Assembly (NCBI RefSeq): GCF_030323265.1
Contig: NZ_CP104992.1
Span: 1,115,501-1,179,500, forward strand
Length of the DNA: 64,000 nt
Direction of reading: 5' to 3'
Source of the DNA: Terrirhizobium terrae
GTDB lineage: Bacteria; Pseudomonadota; Alphaproteobacteria; Rhizobiales; Rhizobiaceae
A program made the translations under genes and the position numbers. Positions 19,738-29,032 of the stretch are shown here, one piece after another. The number at the start of each line of letters is the position of its first letter. Position 1 is the stretch's first letter. The notes beneath the pieces were generated by a model that saw nothing but the letters and a program-made list of their open reading frames with translations, made no database searches and was not told where the DNA came from.

Positions 19738-20918
19738 TTAGAGACGTTCGACGCACATGGCGACCCCCATTCCGCCACCGATGCATAGCGTCGCCAATCC
19801 CTTGGCGGTTCCGCGACGCTGCATCTCGAACAAAAGCGTGTTGAGGATGCGCGCACCGGAAGCACCGATCGGATGGCCGATGGCGATCGCGCCGCCATTG
19901 ACGTTGACCATGGCGGGATCGAAGCCGAGATCGCGGCTGACGGCACAGGACTGCGCCGCAAAGGCCTCGTTCGCCTCGACGAGCCCGAGATCGCCGACCT
20001 TCCAGCCCGCCTTTTCCAGCGCCTTGCGGGAGGCCGGGATCGGGCCGGTGCCCATGATCTGCGGATCGACGCCCGCCGTCGCCCACGACGCGATGCGCGC
20101 CAAAGGCTGTATGCCCCGGCGCTGCGCCTCTTCCTCGGTCATCAGCACCACGGCTGCTGCACCGTCGTTGAGGCCGGACGCGTTGCCGGCCGTCACCGTG
20201 CCTTCCTTGTCGAAAGCCGGGCGAAGCTTCGCCATCGCGTCCAGCGTCGCGCCGGCGCGGATATATTCGTCCTGGTCGACCGTCACGTCGCCCTTGCGGG
20301 TCTGGATGACGAAAGGCAGGATTTCGTCCTTGAAGCGGCCCGCAGCCTGCGCCGCCTCGGCCTTGTTCTGCGACGAGACCGCAAACTGGTCCTGCTCCTC
20401 GCGCGAAAGCTGCCACTGGCGGGCGATGTTTTCTGCCGTGATCCCCATATGATAGCCATAGAAGGCGTCGGTCAGGCCGTCCTTGATCATCGTATCGATC
20501 ATCTTGAAGTCGCCCATCTTCACGCCGCCGCGTAAGTGCGCGCAATGCGGTGCCATCGACATGGATTCCTGGCCGCCGGCCACGATGATCTTCGCATCAC
20601 CCATCGCGATCTGCTGCATGCCGAGTGCGACTGCACGCAGACCCGAGCCGCAGAGCTGGTTGACGCCCCAGGACGTTGCTTCCTGCGGCACGCCGGCCTT
20701 CATCGCCGCCTGGCGCGCCGGGTTCTGCCCCTCGCCGGCCGGCAGGACCTGGCCGAGAATGACCTCGTCCACCTCGGATGCCTCGACGCCCGCCCGCGCC
20801 AGCGCTCCTTGATGGCGACGGCGCCGAGTTCATGCGCCGCGACATTGGCAAAAGCGCCGTTGAACGAGCCGACGGCCGTGCGGCCGGCGGATGCGATGAC
20901 GATCGATGGTGTGGACAA
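19738..20918 (-). CDS. phaA: acetyl-CoA acetyltransferase (beta-ketothiolase; frameshifted, TTG start)
   Basis: This thiolase of about 393 aa begins [21 protein letters not shown] and has the nucleophilic Cys in [15 protein letters not shown] and the C-terminal [13 protein letters not shown] with the second catalytic Cys. It condenses two acetyl-CoA to acetoacetyl-CoA for PhaB. The start is TTG at 20918, fixed by a perfect GGAGGA ribosome binding site 8 bases upstream and the correct family length. The frame breaks near 20804-20806; one added base turns AIKERW into [12 protein letters not shown]. phaR is divergent, 232 bases away. Confidence 0.93.
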
Positions 20919-21150
20919 GGGGCTTCCTCCGAAATTCTTTGCGCGGAGACTGTCAAAGCTTGCCCGAGGTGTCAAACCACCCATGGCTCGCACACGTAGG
21001 CCGGGTGATCTCGCAAAATTTGCTGCGCAACAAGAATATCGCCGCGCCGCACAAAATCATTGTCTCCACCCCTGATTTGGGCTTACATTTCCCTTGGGAG
21101 AAGGGCGCAAGCCCGAAAAATCAAAAAATGATTCTTAGGGAGGTAGAGCC

Positions 21151-21745
21151 ATGGCAAAAGCCGAAGGCGAAACGATTATCAAGAAATACGCCAACCGGCG
21201 GCTGTATAATACCGGCACAAGCACCTATGTGACCCTGGAAGATCTCGCCAAGATGGTGAAGAAGGGGAGGAATTCTCCGTCCAGGACGCCAAGACCGGCG
21301 AAGACATCACCCATTCCGTCCTGACACAGATCATCTTCGAACAGGAATCGAAGACGGGAAACACCCTTCTGCCGGTGTCATTCCTGCGCCAGCTGATCTC
21401 GTTCTACGGCGACCAGATGCAGATGGTTGTGCCGACCTATCTCGAACAGTCGATGCAGGCCTTTACCGACCAGCAGGTGCAGATGCGTGAGCATGTGACG
21501 CGGGCCTTCGGCGAAACTCCGCTCGGCAAGAACCTGCAGGTTCCGATGCAGATGATGGAGGATCAGGTGCGCCGCAACACCGAGATGTTCCGCCAGGCCG
21601 TGCAGATGTTTACCCCTTTGCAGCCGCCCCCGTCCCGCCGGCGCCATCGGCATCCTCGTCCCGCAAGGCGGATGCGAAGGATATCGACGACCTGAAGGAA
21701 CAGCTTCGCTCGCTGCAGAGCAGGCTCGACAGCCTGGGCGCATGA
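21151..21745 (+). CDS. phaR: PHB synthesis repressor PhaR (two frameshifts)
   Basis: After two corrections this is a protein of about 198 aa. The N-terminal DNA-binding domain starts with TIIKKYANRRLYNTGTSTYV, the hallmark of PhaR/PHB accumulation regulators (AniA in rhizobia). The middle SFLRQLISFYGDQMQMVVPTYL segment binds PHB or phasin. A Pro/Ala linker and a short coiled coil end it. Breaks are at G4 (21264-21267) and C4 (21613-21616). One base each restores MVKKGEEFSVQDAKTGED and FTPFAAAPVPPAP. PhaR represses phasin and related genes until PHB granules titrate it. Ribosome binding site AGGGAGG precedes the ATG. Confidence 0.92.
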
Positions 21746-21786
21746 TGCCGTCGGAACTCTGTCGTCACATCTGAAAAGCGCGCAAC

Positions 21787-21815
21787 AAAAAAGGCCGGTC
21801 AAACCGGCCTTTAAA
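21787..21815. terminator. bidirectional terminator between phaR and rpmF
   Basis: AAAGGCCGG and CCGGCCTTT flank a TCAAA loop, with A-rich sequence on the left and TTTAAA on the right. It lies between convergent phaR and rpmF and can serve both. Confidence 0.85.
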
Positions 21816-21838
21816 GCATGCGCACTCAAGTCAAACGC

Positions 21839-22024
21839 TTATGCGCTTTCCTTCGGCGTCAGAACCTGGCGACCGCGGTACATGCCGGTCTTCAGGTCGA
21901 TGTGGTGCGGACGGCGAAGTTCGCCGGAGTTCTTGTCTTCGACATAGGTCGGGGTCTTGAGCGCGTCGGCGGAGCGGCGCATACCGCGCTTGGACGGGCT
22001 AACTTTTCTCTTCGGTACTGCCAT
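21839..22024 (-). CDS. rpmF: 50S ribosomal protein L32
   Basis: The 61-aa protein begins [20 protein letters not shown], the universal L32 start, with [16 protein letters not shown] near the end. The four zinc-binding Cys are absent, as usual for the cysteine-free L32 form of alphaproteobacteria. Length and frame are normal. Confidence 0.97.
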   Translation of the reverse strand: MAVPKRKVSPSKRGMRRSADALKTPTYVEDKNSGELRRPHHIDLKTGMYRGRQVLTPKESA

Positions 22025-22202
22025 TTTCGTTACTCCACTTCGTGCAGAACAGTGATCATCCGGGCCTAGTGAGGCCGAACCCATCACGTCTCGATCTCGG
22101 AAATTGGGCCGGCTTATACATGCCTATCAGGCTGTTGACCAGTCCCCGGCCGCATTTTTTCGTCAACGCGGCGACTCATTTTCAAACCTGCCCGCCAGAC
22201 GC

Positions 22203-22862
22203 CTAGGCCTCGTCCTCCGGGACGATCCACGGCTCGGCAAGCGCTGCCGTTTCCCATGCTTTCCAAGCCGGATGTCCCTTCATCGCCGCCATATAATCCA
22301 GCACCGCCTGATCCGTCACCAGCTCATAGGCCTCGAAACGGTTGATGACGGGCGCAAACATCGCGTCCGCAGCACAGAAATCGCCGAACAGGAACGGCCC
22401 GCCCGAACGCGCCAGCAGCTCTTTCCACACTGTCGATATGCGCGAGACATCGGCATCGACGCCCGCTTTCACATCCTGCGCCAGATCGAGCCTTCCCTTC
22501 GGCCGGCGCATGTTCATCGGGCAGGCATTGCGCAGCGCCCGGAAGCCGGAGAGCATTTCCATGGAGACCGATCGGGCGACCGCGCGATCCGCGGGAGCCT
22601 CAGGCCAGATCCGCTTATCCGGATAAAGCTCCGCGACATATTCGATGATCGCCAGCGATTCCCACACCCGGATATCCCCTTGATGCAGCACAGGCACGCG
22701 ACCGGTCGGCGAGATCTCCTTGAATCTCGGATTTCCCGCAGGGTCGTCGAAGGGGATCAGAACCTCGCGAAACGGCACGCCCACCGCCGTCATCGCGATC
22801 CACGGCCGCAACGACCAGGACGAATAGTTCTTGTTGGCGATATAGAGAGTAAGCTCGGTCAT
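22203..22862 (-). CDS. glutathione S-transferase family protein
   Basis: The 219-aa protein has an N-terminal thioredoxin-like domain beginning LTLYIANKNYSSWSLRPWIAM, with a catalytic Ser candidate in NYSSWS, and the cis-Pro and GSH-binding stretch RVPVLHQGD...VWESLAIIEYVAELYP. The C-terminal part is all helical. GST-family enzymes conjugate or reduce substrates with glutathione; the substrate is unknown. It sits between rpmF and mtgA, all on the minus strand. The frame is intact. Confidence 0.88.
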   Translation of the reverse strand: MTELTLYIANKNYSSWSLRPWIAMTAVGVPFREVLIPFDDPAGNPRFKEISPTGRVPVLHQGDIRVWESLAIIEYVAELYPDKRIWPEAPADRAVARSVSMEMLSGFRALRNACPMNMRRPKGRLDLAQDVKAGVDADVSRISTVWKELLARSGGPFLFGDFCAADAMFAPVINRFEAYELVTDQAVLDYMAAMKGHPAWKAWETAALAEPWIVPEDEA

Positions 22863-22929
22863 GGCAGCCTCCGGATGTGTCGCCACGCTACAGGCAGCGA
22901 CTGAAAGCCTCCAATGAAAAGCTCAGAAC

Positions 22930-23631
22930 CTAGTCATAAATGCATTTGATATATTCGCCTGAACTACGCGCCCGGCGTTCGACGATATTGGCTAGGCGCC
23001 TCATACCGCGGCCCGGCTTGCTGGCAACGCGGGTGAACGGATTGGGCAATGCCACCGCCAGAAGCGCCGCCTGGCTGCTGGAGAGCTTCGCCGCACTCGT
23101 CTTGAAGTGATATTGCGCGGCAGCCTCGGCGCCGTAGATGCCCGGGCCCCATTCGGCGACGTTGAGATAGATTTCCATCATTCGCCGCTTCGACCAGACG
23201 AAATCCGAGGTCATGGCGAGCGGCAGTTCCAGGATCTTCCTGACGAAGAAGCGGCCGTTCCAGAGGAACAGGTTCTTGGCGGTCTGCATCGAGATGGTGC
23301 TGGCACCACGGGTCTGTTCGCCGTCAAGCGCATCCTGCACCACACCGCGCATCTGCACCCAGTCGACGCCGCCATGGGCGCAGAACTGTCCATCCTCCGA
23401 CATCATCACGGCGCGCACGAGATTGGGCGAGATCTCATCCAGATCAACCCATTGCCGGTCATAGCCGCGCAGCAGGAAAAGCTCCGACAGCATCAGCGTC
23501 GAGACCGGCCGGGTGAACGGCAGCGCGTAGACGGGAATGAGCAGGTAGGGCAGGACCAGAAGCACGACGAGCACAGTGACGGCGCCCCTTGCGATATGCG
23601 AAAGCGATCCCGCCTTCAGCCTTCTCGGCAT
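22930..23631 (-). CDS. mtgA: monofunctional biosynthetic peptidoglycan transglycosylase
   Basis: The 233-aa protein has an N-terminal membrane anchor ([21 protein letters not shown]) and a GT51 domain with the catalytic Glu in [16 protein letters not shown], then [16 protein letters not shown] and [20 protein letters not shown]. It polymerises lipid II into glycan strands at the periplasmic face. ATG 23631 was chosen because AAGGAGG lies 7 bases upstream; an in-frame TTG exists at 23679. The polyprenyl synthase gene is divergent. Confidence 0.95.
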   Translation of the reverse strand: MPRRLKAGSLSHIARGAVTVLVVLLVLPYLLIPVYALPFTRPVSTLMLSELFLLRGYDRQWVDLDEISPNLVRAVMMSEDGQFCAHGGVDWVQMRGVVQDALDGEQTRGASTISMQTAKNLFLWNGRFFVRKILELPLAMTSDFVWSKRRMMEIYLNVAEWGPGIYGAEAAAQYHFKTSAAKLSSSQAALLAVALPNPFTRVASKPGRGMRRLANIVERRARSSGEYIKCIYD

Positions 23632-23807
23632 GGCGGGCTCCTCCTTTTCGTCGGCTCTTCGATCCGGCGTGATGTCCAAGTGCTATTTCCCATGGCCCAT
23701 GACGTTCATAGCCACTCTAACGCCTTGTGACGAGTCTCGCTCCAAAACTTCCTGTGGGGTGGTGAATCCCGTTGCCAGCGGTCTAAGGGCGTGCAAAACA
23801 GCGCCCC

Positions 23808-24730
23808 ATGGACACAGAGATCACCGAGCTGACATCCTTCGAAAGCCGCCTGAGGGCCAGCGCCGCCGAGACGCAGGACCTGCTGATGGCACTGCTGTCG
23901 CCGGATGCCGCAAGTGACGAGATCGTCAGGCCGGAAAATCTCCTGGCCGCGATGCGCCATGGCACGCTGAACGGCGGCAAGCGGCTCCGGCCCTTTCTCG
24001 TCGTCGAGAGTGCGGCCCTGTTCGGCGCCGAACACCAGGCTGCCCTGCGCATCGGCGCGGCGCTCGAATGCCTGCACTGCTATTCGCTGATCCATGACGA
24101 CCTTCCCGCCATGGACGATGACGATCTGCGGCGCGGCCAGCCGACCGTGCACAAGGCCTTCGACGAGGCAACAGCCATCCTCGCCGGCGACAGCCTGCTG
24201 ACCTATGCCTTCGACATCATCGCCGCCCCGGAGACGGAACTGGCAGCCGAGCGCAAGGTACAGCTGACGCTCCTTCTCGCCCGCGCAGCCGGCATCGGCG
24301 GCATGGCCGGCGGCCAGGCGCTCGATCTCGCGGCCGAAAAAACGCGCCCGACGAGCAGGGCATCCGCACTCTCCAGTCGATGAAGACTGGCGCGCTCCTG
24401 CGCTTCGCCTGCGAGGCCGGCCCGATCATCGCCGGCACTTCGGATGAAGACCGCAAGCGGATGCGGACCTTCGGCGAAAAGATCGGCCTTGCCTTCCAGC
24501 TCGCCGATGACCTCCTCGACGTGACCTCCGATGCCGCAACGCTCGGCAAGGCCGCTGGCAAGGATGCCGGTCGCGGCAAGGGCACGCTGGTCGGCCTGCA
24601 CGGCATGGAGTGGGCCGAGACGCAGCTGGATGCGCTGACAGACGAAGCCGTCGAGCTTCTCTCGCCTTACGGCGGCAAGGCTGCCATATTGCAGCAGGCG
24701 GCGCGTTTCATCGCCGATCGCACCAGCTGA
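23808..24730 (+). CDS. polyprenyl (farnesyl/geranylgeranyl) diphosphate synthase (frameshifted)
   Basis: This protein of about 307 aa has the two aspartate-rich motifs of short-chain trans-prenyltransferases: HDDLPAMDDDDLRRG (first) and LAFQLADDLLDVTSD (second), plus NGGKRLRPFLV. It condenses isopentenyl diphosphate with allylic diphosphates for quinones and undecaprenyl precursors; the product chain length cannot be decided. The frame breaks in an A6 run (24337-24342); A7 gives EKNAPDEQGIRTLQSMKTGAL. It ends before a strong terminator shared with the convergent OmpA-like gene. Confidence 0.92.
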
Positions 24731-24761
24731 TCGGCATCTGAGCTACATCCCTGAAACGCGA

Positions 24762-24797
24762 AAGCCCCGCGCATCGTGAAAGACGCGCGGGGCTTTT
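24762..24797. terminator. bidirectional terminator
   Basis: AAGCCCCGCGC (24762-24772) pairs with GCGCGGGGCTT (from 24785), followed by T4, and preceded by A residues on the other side. It separates the convergent prenyl synthase and OmpA-like genes. Confidence 0.9.
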
Positions 24798-24826
24798 GAT
24801 GTCTCGCTAATACCGCGTGACGCGGA

Positions 24827-25486
24827 TCAGTTCTGTTCGATCGGCGCGATTGCCACTTCGACGCGGCGGTTCTGGGCGCGGCCTTCCGGCGTTGCATTGG
24901 AAGCGATCGGCTGCGACGGGCCGAAGCCCATGGTGGAGATACGGCGCTGGTCGACACCGCGGCCACCGAGATAGTTGGCGACAGAGGCTGCACGGCGCTC
25001 CGACAGGCCCTGGTTATGCTGCACGCTGCCGGTCGAGTCGGTATGGCCGTTCACGTCGATATAGGTCTTGCCGAACTTGTTGAGCACGATCGCAACCGAA
25101 TCGAGCGTCGCATAGAACGGCGGGATGACCTGGTCCTGGTCGGTTGCGAAAGTGACATTCGACGGCATGTTGAGAATGATACGATCGCCCTGACGGGTTA
25201 CCGATACGCCGGTTCCCTGCAGCTGTTGGCGCAGTTCGGCTTCCTGGCGGTCCATGTAGTTGCCGATCGCGCCGCCGGCGAGACCGCCGATCGCGGCACC
25301 GATGAGCGCATTACGGCCCTTGTTGCCGCCGCCGATCAGCAGGCCGCCAACTGCGCCGAGACCGGCACCGATCGCGGCGCCTCCGGCCGTGTTGGAAACC
25401 TTCTGCTCGCCCGTGTAAGGGTCGGTCGTGGTGCAAGCGGAAAGGAAGGTCGCGGCCAGCGCGACGATGGCAAATTTCTTGAGCAT
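24827..25486 (-). CDS. OmpA-family outer membrane lipoprotein
   Basis: The 219-aa protein has a lipoprotein signal (MLKKFAIVALAATFLSAC, Cys at 18), a glycine-zipper region (GGAAIGAGLGAVGGLLIGGG to GGLAGGAIGNYMD, about 35-80) and a C-terminal OmpA peptidoglycan-binding domain with DVNGHTDSTGSVQHNQ and LSERRAASVANYL. It is similar in layout to YiaD/OmpA-like lipoproteins that tether the outer membrane to peptidoglycan. The frame is intact and no partner genes are adjacent. Confidence 0.9.
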   Translation of the reverse strand: MLKKFAIVALAATFLSACTTTDPYTGEQKVSNTAGGAAIGAGLGAVGGLLIGGGNKGRNALIGAAIGGLAGGAIGNYMDRQEAELRQQLQGTGVSVTRQGDRIILNMPSNVTFATDQDQVIPPFYATLDSVAIVLNKFGKTYIDVNGHTDSTGSVQHNQGLSERRAASVANYLGGRGVDQRRISTMGFGPSQPIASNATPEGRAQNRRVEVAIAPIEQN

Positions 25487-25561
25487 TCGAATCGTTTCCC
25501 CGTCCTAGGTGGTCGCACTTCCTTAACACGAAATGCGGCGAAACGAGGAAAGAGGGATTGA

Positions 25562-26815
25562 TTACTCGGCGGCGGTCCGGTTCTGGCCGAAGCGGTTCTC
25601 GATATAGTCGATGACCAGCTTCTCGAAGTCTCCCGCAATGTTCGGCCCCTTCAGCGTCATCGCCTTCTTGCCGTCGATGAAGATCGGGGCGGACGGCGTC
25701 TCGCCGGTGCCCGGCAGCGAAATGCCGATATCGGCATGCTTGCTCTCCCCGGGCCGTTGACGATGCAGCCCATAACCGCGACGTTCAATGCCTCGACGCC
25801 CGGATATTTTTCCCGCCAGACTGGCATGTTCTTGCGGATATCGGCCTGGATCTTCTGGGCCAGTTCCTGGAAGACGGTCGAGGTCGTGCGACCGCAGCCG
25901 GGACAAGCGGCAACGACAGGGATGAACTGGCGGAAACCCATGACCTGCAGGATTTCCTGAGCCACCTGCACTTCCTTGGTGCGGTCGCCGTTCGGCTCGG
26001 GCGTCAGCGAGACGCGGATCGTGTCGCCGATGCCGTGCTGCAGCACGTAACCCATCGCGGCCGACGAGGCGACGATGCCCTTCGACCCCATGCCGGCCTC
26101 GGTGAGACCAAGATGCAGCGCATGGTTCGACCGTTCGGCCAGCATCGAGTAGCAGGCAATCAGATCCTGAACCTGGCTGACCTTTGCCGACAGAATGATG
26201 CGGTTGCGCGGCAGGCCGATCGATTCGGCAAGCTCCGCCGAGATCAGCGCCGACTGCACGATCGCCTCATGCATGACCTGACGGGCGGAAAGCGGCGAGC
26301 CGGCATCCGCATTGCGGTCCATCAGCGTGGTGAGCAGATCCTGATCGAGCGAACCCCAGTTGACTCCGATACGGACCGGCTTGTCGTAGCGGATCGCCAT
26401 CTCGATGATGTCGCCGAACTGCTTGTCCTTCTTGTCCTTGAACCCGACATTGCCCGGATTGATGCGATATTTCGCAAGCGCCTCGGCGCAGGCCGGATGA
26501 TCGGACAGCAGCTTGTGGCCGATATAATGGAAATCACCGACGAGAGGCACGTCCATGCCGAGACGTAGAAGACGTTCACGGATCTTCGGCACGGCGGCAG
26601 CGCTTTCGTCGCGATCAACTGTGATGCGCACGATTTCCGAACCGGCCTTGTAGAGGGCCGCCACCTGGGCGACGGTCGAGATCGATGTCGGCCGTGTCCG
26701 TATTGGTCATCGACTGTACGACGACCGGCGCACCACCGCCGACGATCACCCCGCCCACATCGACCGCAACGGTATGGCGGCGCGGCTTCGGATCAAAGTC
26801 GATGGGTGATGTCAT
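25562..26815 (-). CDS. ispG: 4-hydroxy-3-methylbut-2-enyl diphosphate synthase (two frameshifts)
   Basis: The protein of about 417 aa starts [20 protein letters not shown] with [15 protein letters not shown], and has the iron-sulfur ligands in [12 protein letters not shown] and MGCIVNGPG. It converts MEcPP to HMBPP in the MEP isoprenoid pathway, fitting the nearby prenyl diphosphate synthase. One break is a C4 run (25747-25750), where C5 gives [13 protein letters not shown]. The other is one surplus base near 26680; removing it gives [18 protein letters not shown]. Both look like sequencing errors in an essential gene. Confidence 0.93.
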
Positions 26816-26913
26816 GGTCGCTTCCAGGTGCCTTCAAGCGGAGTTGCATTTCAGGTGGCGTATGCATTGCCGCTTGTCAACCATCGAGCTTTGTCAGTTT
26901 TACGGCACACCGA

Positions 26914-28107
26914 TCAATGATGCGCTCCGTCCGCATGCCGCGCAAGCCGGGAGAGCAGCAGGACAACGACAAGGAAGGCGGAGAGCACCAGGAAGATCGG
27001 CCCCAGGCCGGTATGCTCGGCAACGAAGCCGATCAGCGACGGCGCAAGCAGGATGCCCGAATACCCCATGGTCGTGACGACCGACAGACCGACGCCCGCC
27101 GCCATGCCCGGCAGGTTGCCGGCGGCGGAAAAGGCGATCGGCACCATGTTGGAAATGCCGATACCGGCCAGCGCAAAGCCGGCGATCGCCACCGGTGCGC
27201 TCGGCGCAATGCCGATCAAGAGCAGACCGGCGATTGCAATCATTCCGCAGATCCGCAGTGTCCTGACCGCGCCGAGCCGATCGCGGATGATGTCACCGGC
27301 AAAGCGCATCACCGCCATGGTGAAGGAAAAGCCCGCGAAGGCAAAACCGGACAGCGCCACCGACGCGCCGAGTTCGTTGCGCAGGTAAAGCGCACCCCAA
27401 TCGAGGATCGCGCCTTCCGGCACCATGCAGAACAGCGCCACCATGCCGATCAGCCAGGGAAGCGCAGAACGCGGCAGGCGGCTATGCGCTTCGTCCTTCT
27501 GCTCATCGGGATGCGGTGCATCATGCAGCACGGCCTGCCAGGCGACGACGATCATCAAAGCGGCAACCAGCGTCACCACGATGGCATGGGCGGAAACGCC
27601 GAGCGATTGGATGAGAAAACCGCCGGTCGACGCACCGAGCAGACCGCCTAGGCTCCAGAAGGCGTGGCAGGACGACATGATGGAACGGCGCATATGCTTT
27701 TCCGTCGCCACCGCATTGGCATTCATCGCCACGTCCATCGCGCCGATCAGCCCGCCGAACAGCGAGATCGCCACCGCCCCACTCCAGACATCGCCTGCCA
27801 ACGAAAGCAGAAGAAGCATCGGCGTCAGAAGCACCGCGGCAAACTTGGACACGGTGCTGGAGCCGAAACGGGCGATCTGGCTGCCGGCGATCGGCATCAT
27901 GATGATCGAACCGAGGCCGAAGGCGAGGATCATCAGCCCCAGCGCCTTTTCGCTGAGGTCGAGCCGCGAGGCGAATTCCGGAATTTTCGGTGCCCAGGAG
28001 CCGATCATGAAGCCGTTCATCAGGAACAGCAGCGAGACACCGAGCCTCTCCCGCGTCATGTAGGACGCGAGTGGACGGCTCGCCCTTTCGGCATCGGACT
28101 GGCTCAT
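26914..28107 (-). CDS. MFS transporter
   Basis: The 397-aa protein has about 12 hydrophobic segments and typical MFS loops (GLGSIIMMPIAGSQIARFGS after segment 2, NANAVATEKHMRRSIMSSCHAFW mid-protein, and GDIIRDRLGAVRTLR after segment 8). It is similar in type to YbjJ-like sugar/drug MFS members; the substrate is unknown. The ATG overlaps the inferred TGA of the DeoR-type regulator gene upstream (ATGA), so the pair should be one operon, and the substrate is probably a sugar or sugar-phosphate sensed by that regulator (inference). Confidence 0.88.
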   Translation of the reverse strand: MSQSDAERASRPLASYMTRERLGVSLLFLMNGFMIGSWAPKIPEFASRLDLSEKALGLMILAFGLGSIIMMPIAGSQIARFGSSTVSKFAAVLLTPMLLLLSLAGDVWSGAVAISLFGGLIGAMDVAMNANAVATEKHMRRSIMSSCHAFWSLGGLLGASTGGFLIQSLGVSAHAIVVTLVAALMIVVAWQAVLHDAPHPDEQKDEAHSRLPRSALPWLIGMVALFCMVPEGAILDWGALYLRNELGASVALSGFAFAGFSFTMAVMRFAGDIIRDRLGAVRTLRICGMIAIAGLLLIGIAPSAPVAIAGFALAGIGISNMVPIAFSAAGNLPGMAAGVGLSVVTTMGYSGILLAPSLIGFVAEHTGLGPIFLVLSAFLVVVLLLSRLARHADGAHH

Positions 28108-28915
28108 GGGGTGTTTCCTCGTGATGATCTTTTTCGTTTGTGTTCGTCATGGCGACGAGCTGGTGGAGGTCGACGCCCCGAGCAGCGATCGCCCCGACCA
28201 TCGCCCGTTCCGCATCGGCTTCCAGCACCAGCGTCAGGGATGGCTGAAGGTCATGGACGTGAAACGCCGCGCGATGGCCGAGCTTGTCGGAGGTGACGGC
28301 GGCGAGACTGCGCTTGCTCGCGGCACAGGCCAGCCGCTTGAAGGCCGCGTCCTCGAAGACATCGGCGGCAAGCCCGTCCTCGAGCGTCAGGCCGCAGGCG
28401 CCCAATATGCAGAGATCCGGCCGTATCGTCTCCAGCTGGCGGATCGCGGTCGCATCGATTGCCGCGCCGACCGCAGGATCGACCCTGCCGCCGATCATGA
28501 CCAGATCGACGCCCGCCCGCCCGGCGAGTTCCGCCGCGATGACCGGCGTGTTGGTGACGGCCGTCAGGCGAAATCCCTCCGGCAGGCTGCGGGCGATGGC
28601 CAGATTGGTCGATCCCGCATCGAAGAAGACGACACTGCCTTCGACGAGCAATTCCGCGACCATCTGCCCGAGCACCGCCTTGCGATCCGGCTCCTCGGCC
28701 ACGCGCGTCCTTAGTGGCACGGTGCTGCCGCCCGGCAGCAAGGCACCGCCATAGACACGCTCGCATTCGCCCCGCGCCGCCATTTCCCGCAGGTCACGCC
28801 GCACCGTGTCTTCTGATACATCGAAGGCTGATGCGAGATCCTGAGCCGAGACGCGTCCCTTGACGCGAAGCTCGGCCAATATCTGCGCCTGTCTTTCACT
28901 GACAAAATGATCCAT
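28104..28915 (-). CDS. DeoR family transcriptional regulator (3' end frameshifted)
   Basis: The protein begins MDHFVSERQAQILAELRVKG with the DeoR helix-turn-helix (VSAQDLASAFDVSEDTVRRDLREM) and YGGALLPGG linker, then a sugar-phosphate-binding domain (VFFDAGSTNLAIARSLP, LVMIGGRVDPAVGA, GACGLTLEDGLAA). As written, the frame does not stop and runs 200 codons into the MFS gene in the wrong frame. If the T5 run 28130-28134 is really T6, the protein ends at TGA 28104-28106, overlapping the MFS ATG as ATGA, with 270 aa. I annotate that corrected end. Start ATG 28915 is assumed; 28927 is possible. Confidence 0.82.
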
Positions 28916-28978
28916 GCCGATAATCATGCATTAATCGGAACAATCGTGCAACAACGTGCGATTCATTTTTATACGAAA

Positions 28979-29006
28979 AAAGCGGCCCCGAATTCGGGGC
29001 CGCTTT
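28979..29006 (-). terminator. pyc terminator
   Basis: A perfect dyad of AAAGCGGCCCCGAA and its complement, centred on the GAATTC site, is followed on the minus strand by T6. It lies 26 bases after the pyc stop. Confidence 0.93.
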
Positions 29007-29032
29007 GGCTTGGATCAGATGCTGTGGCCGCC

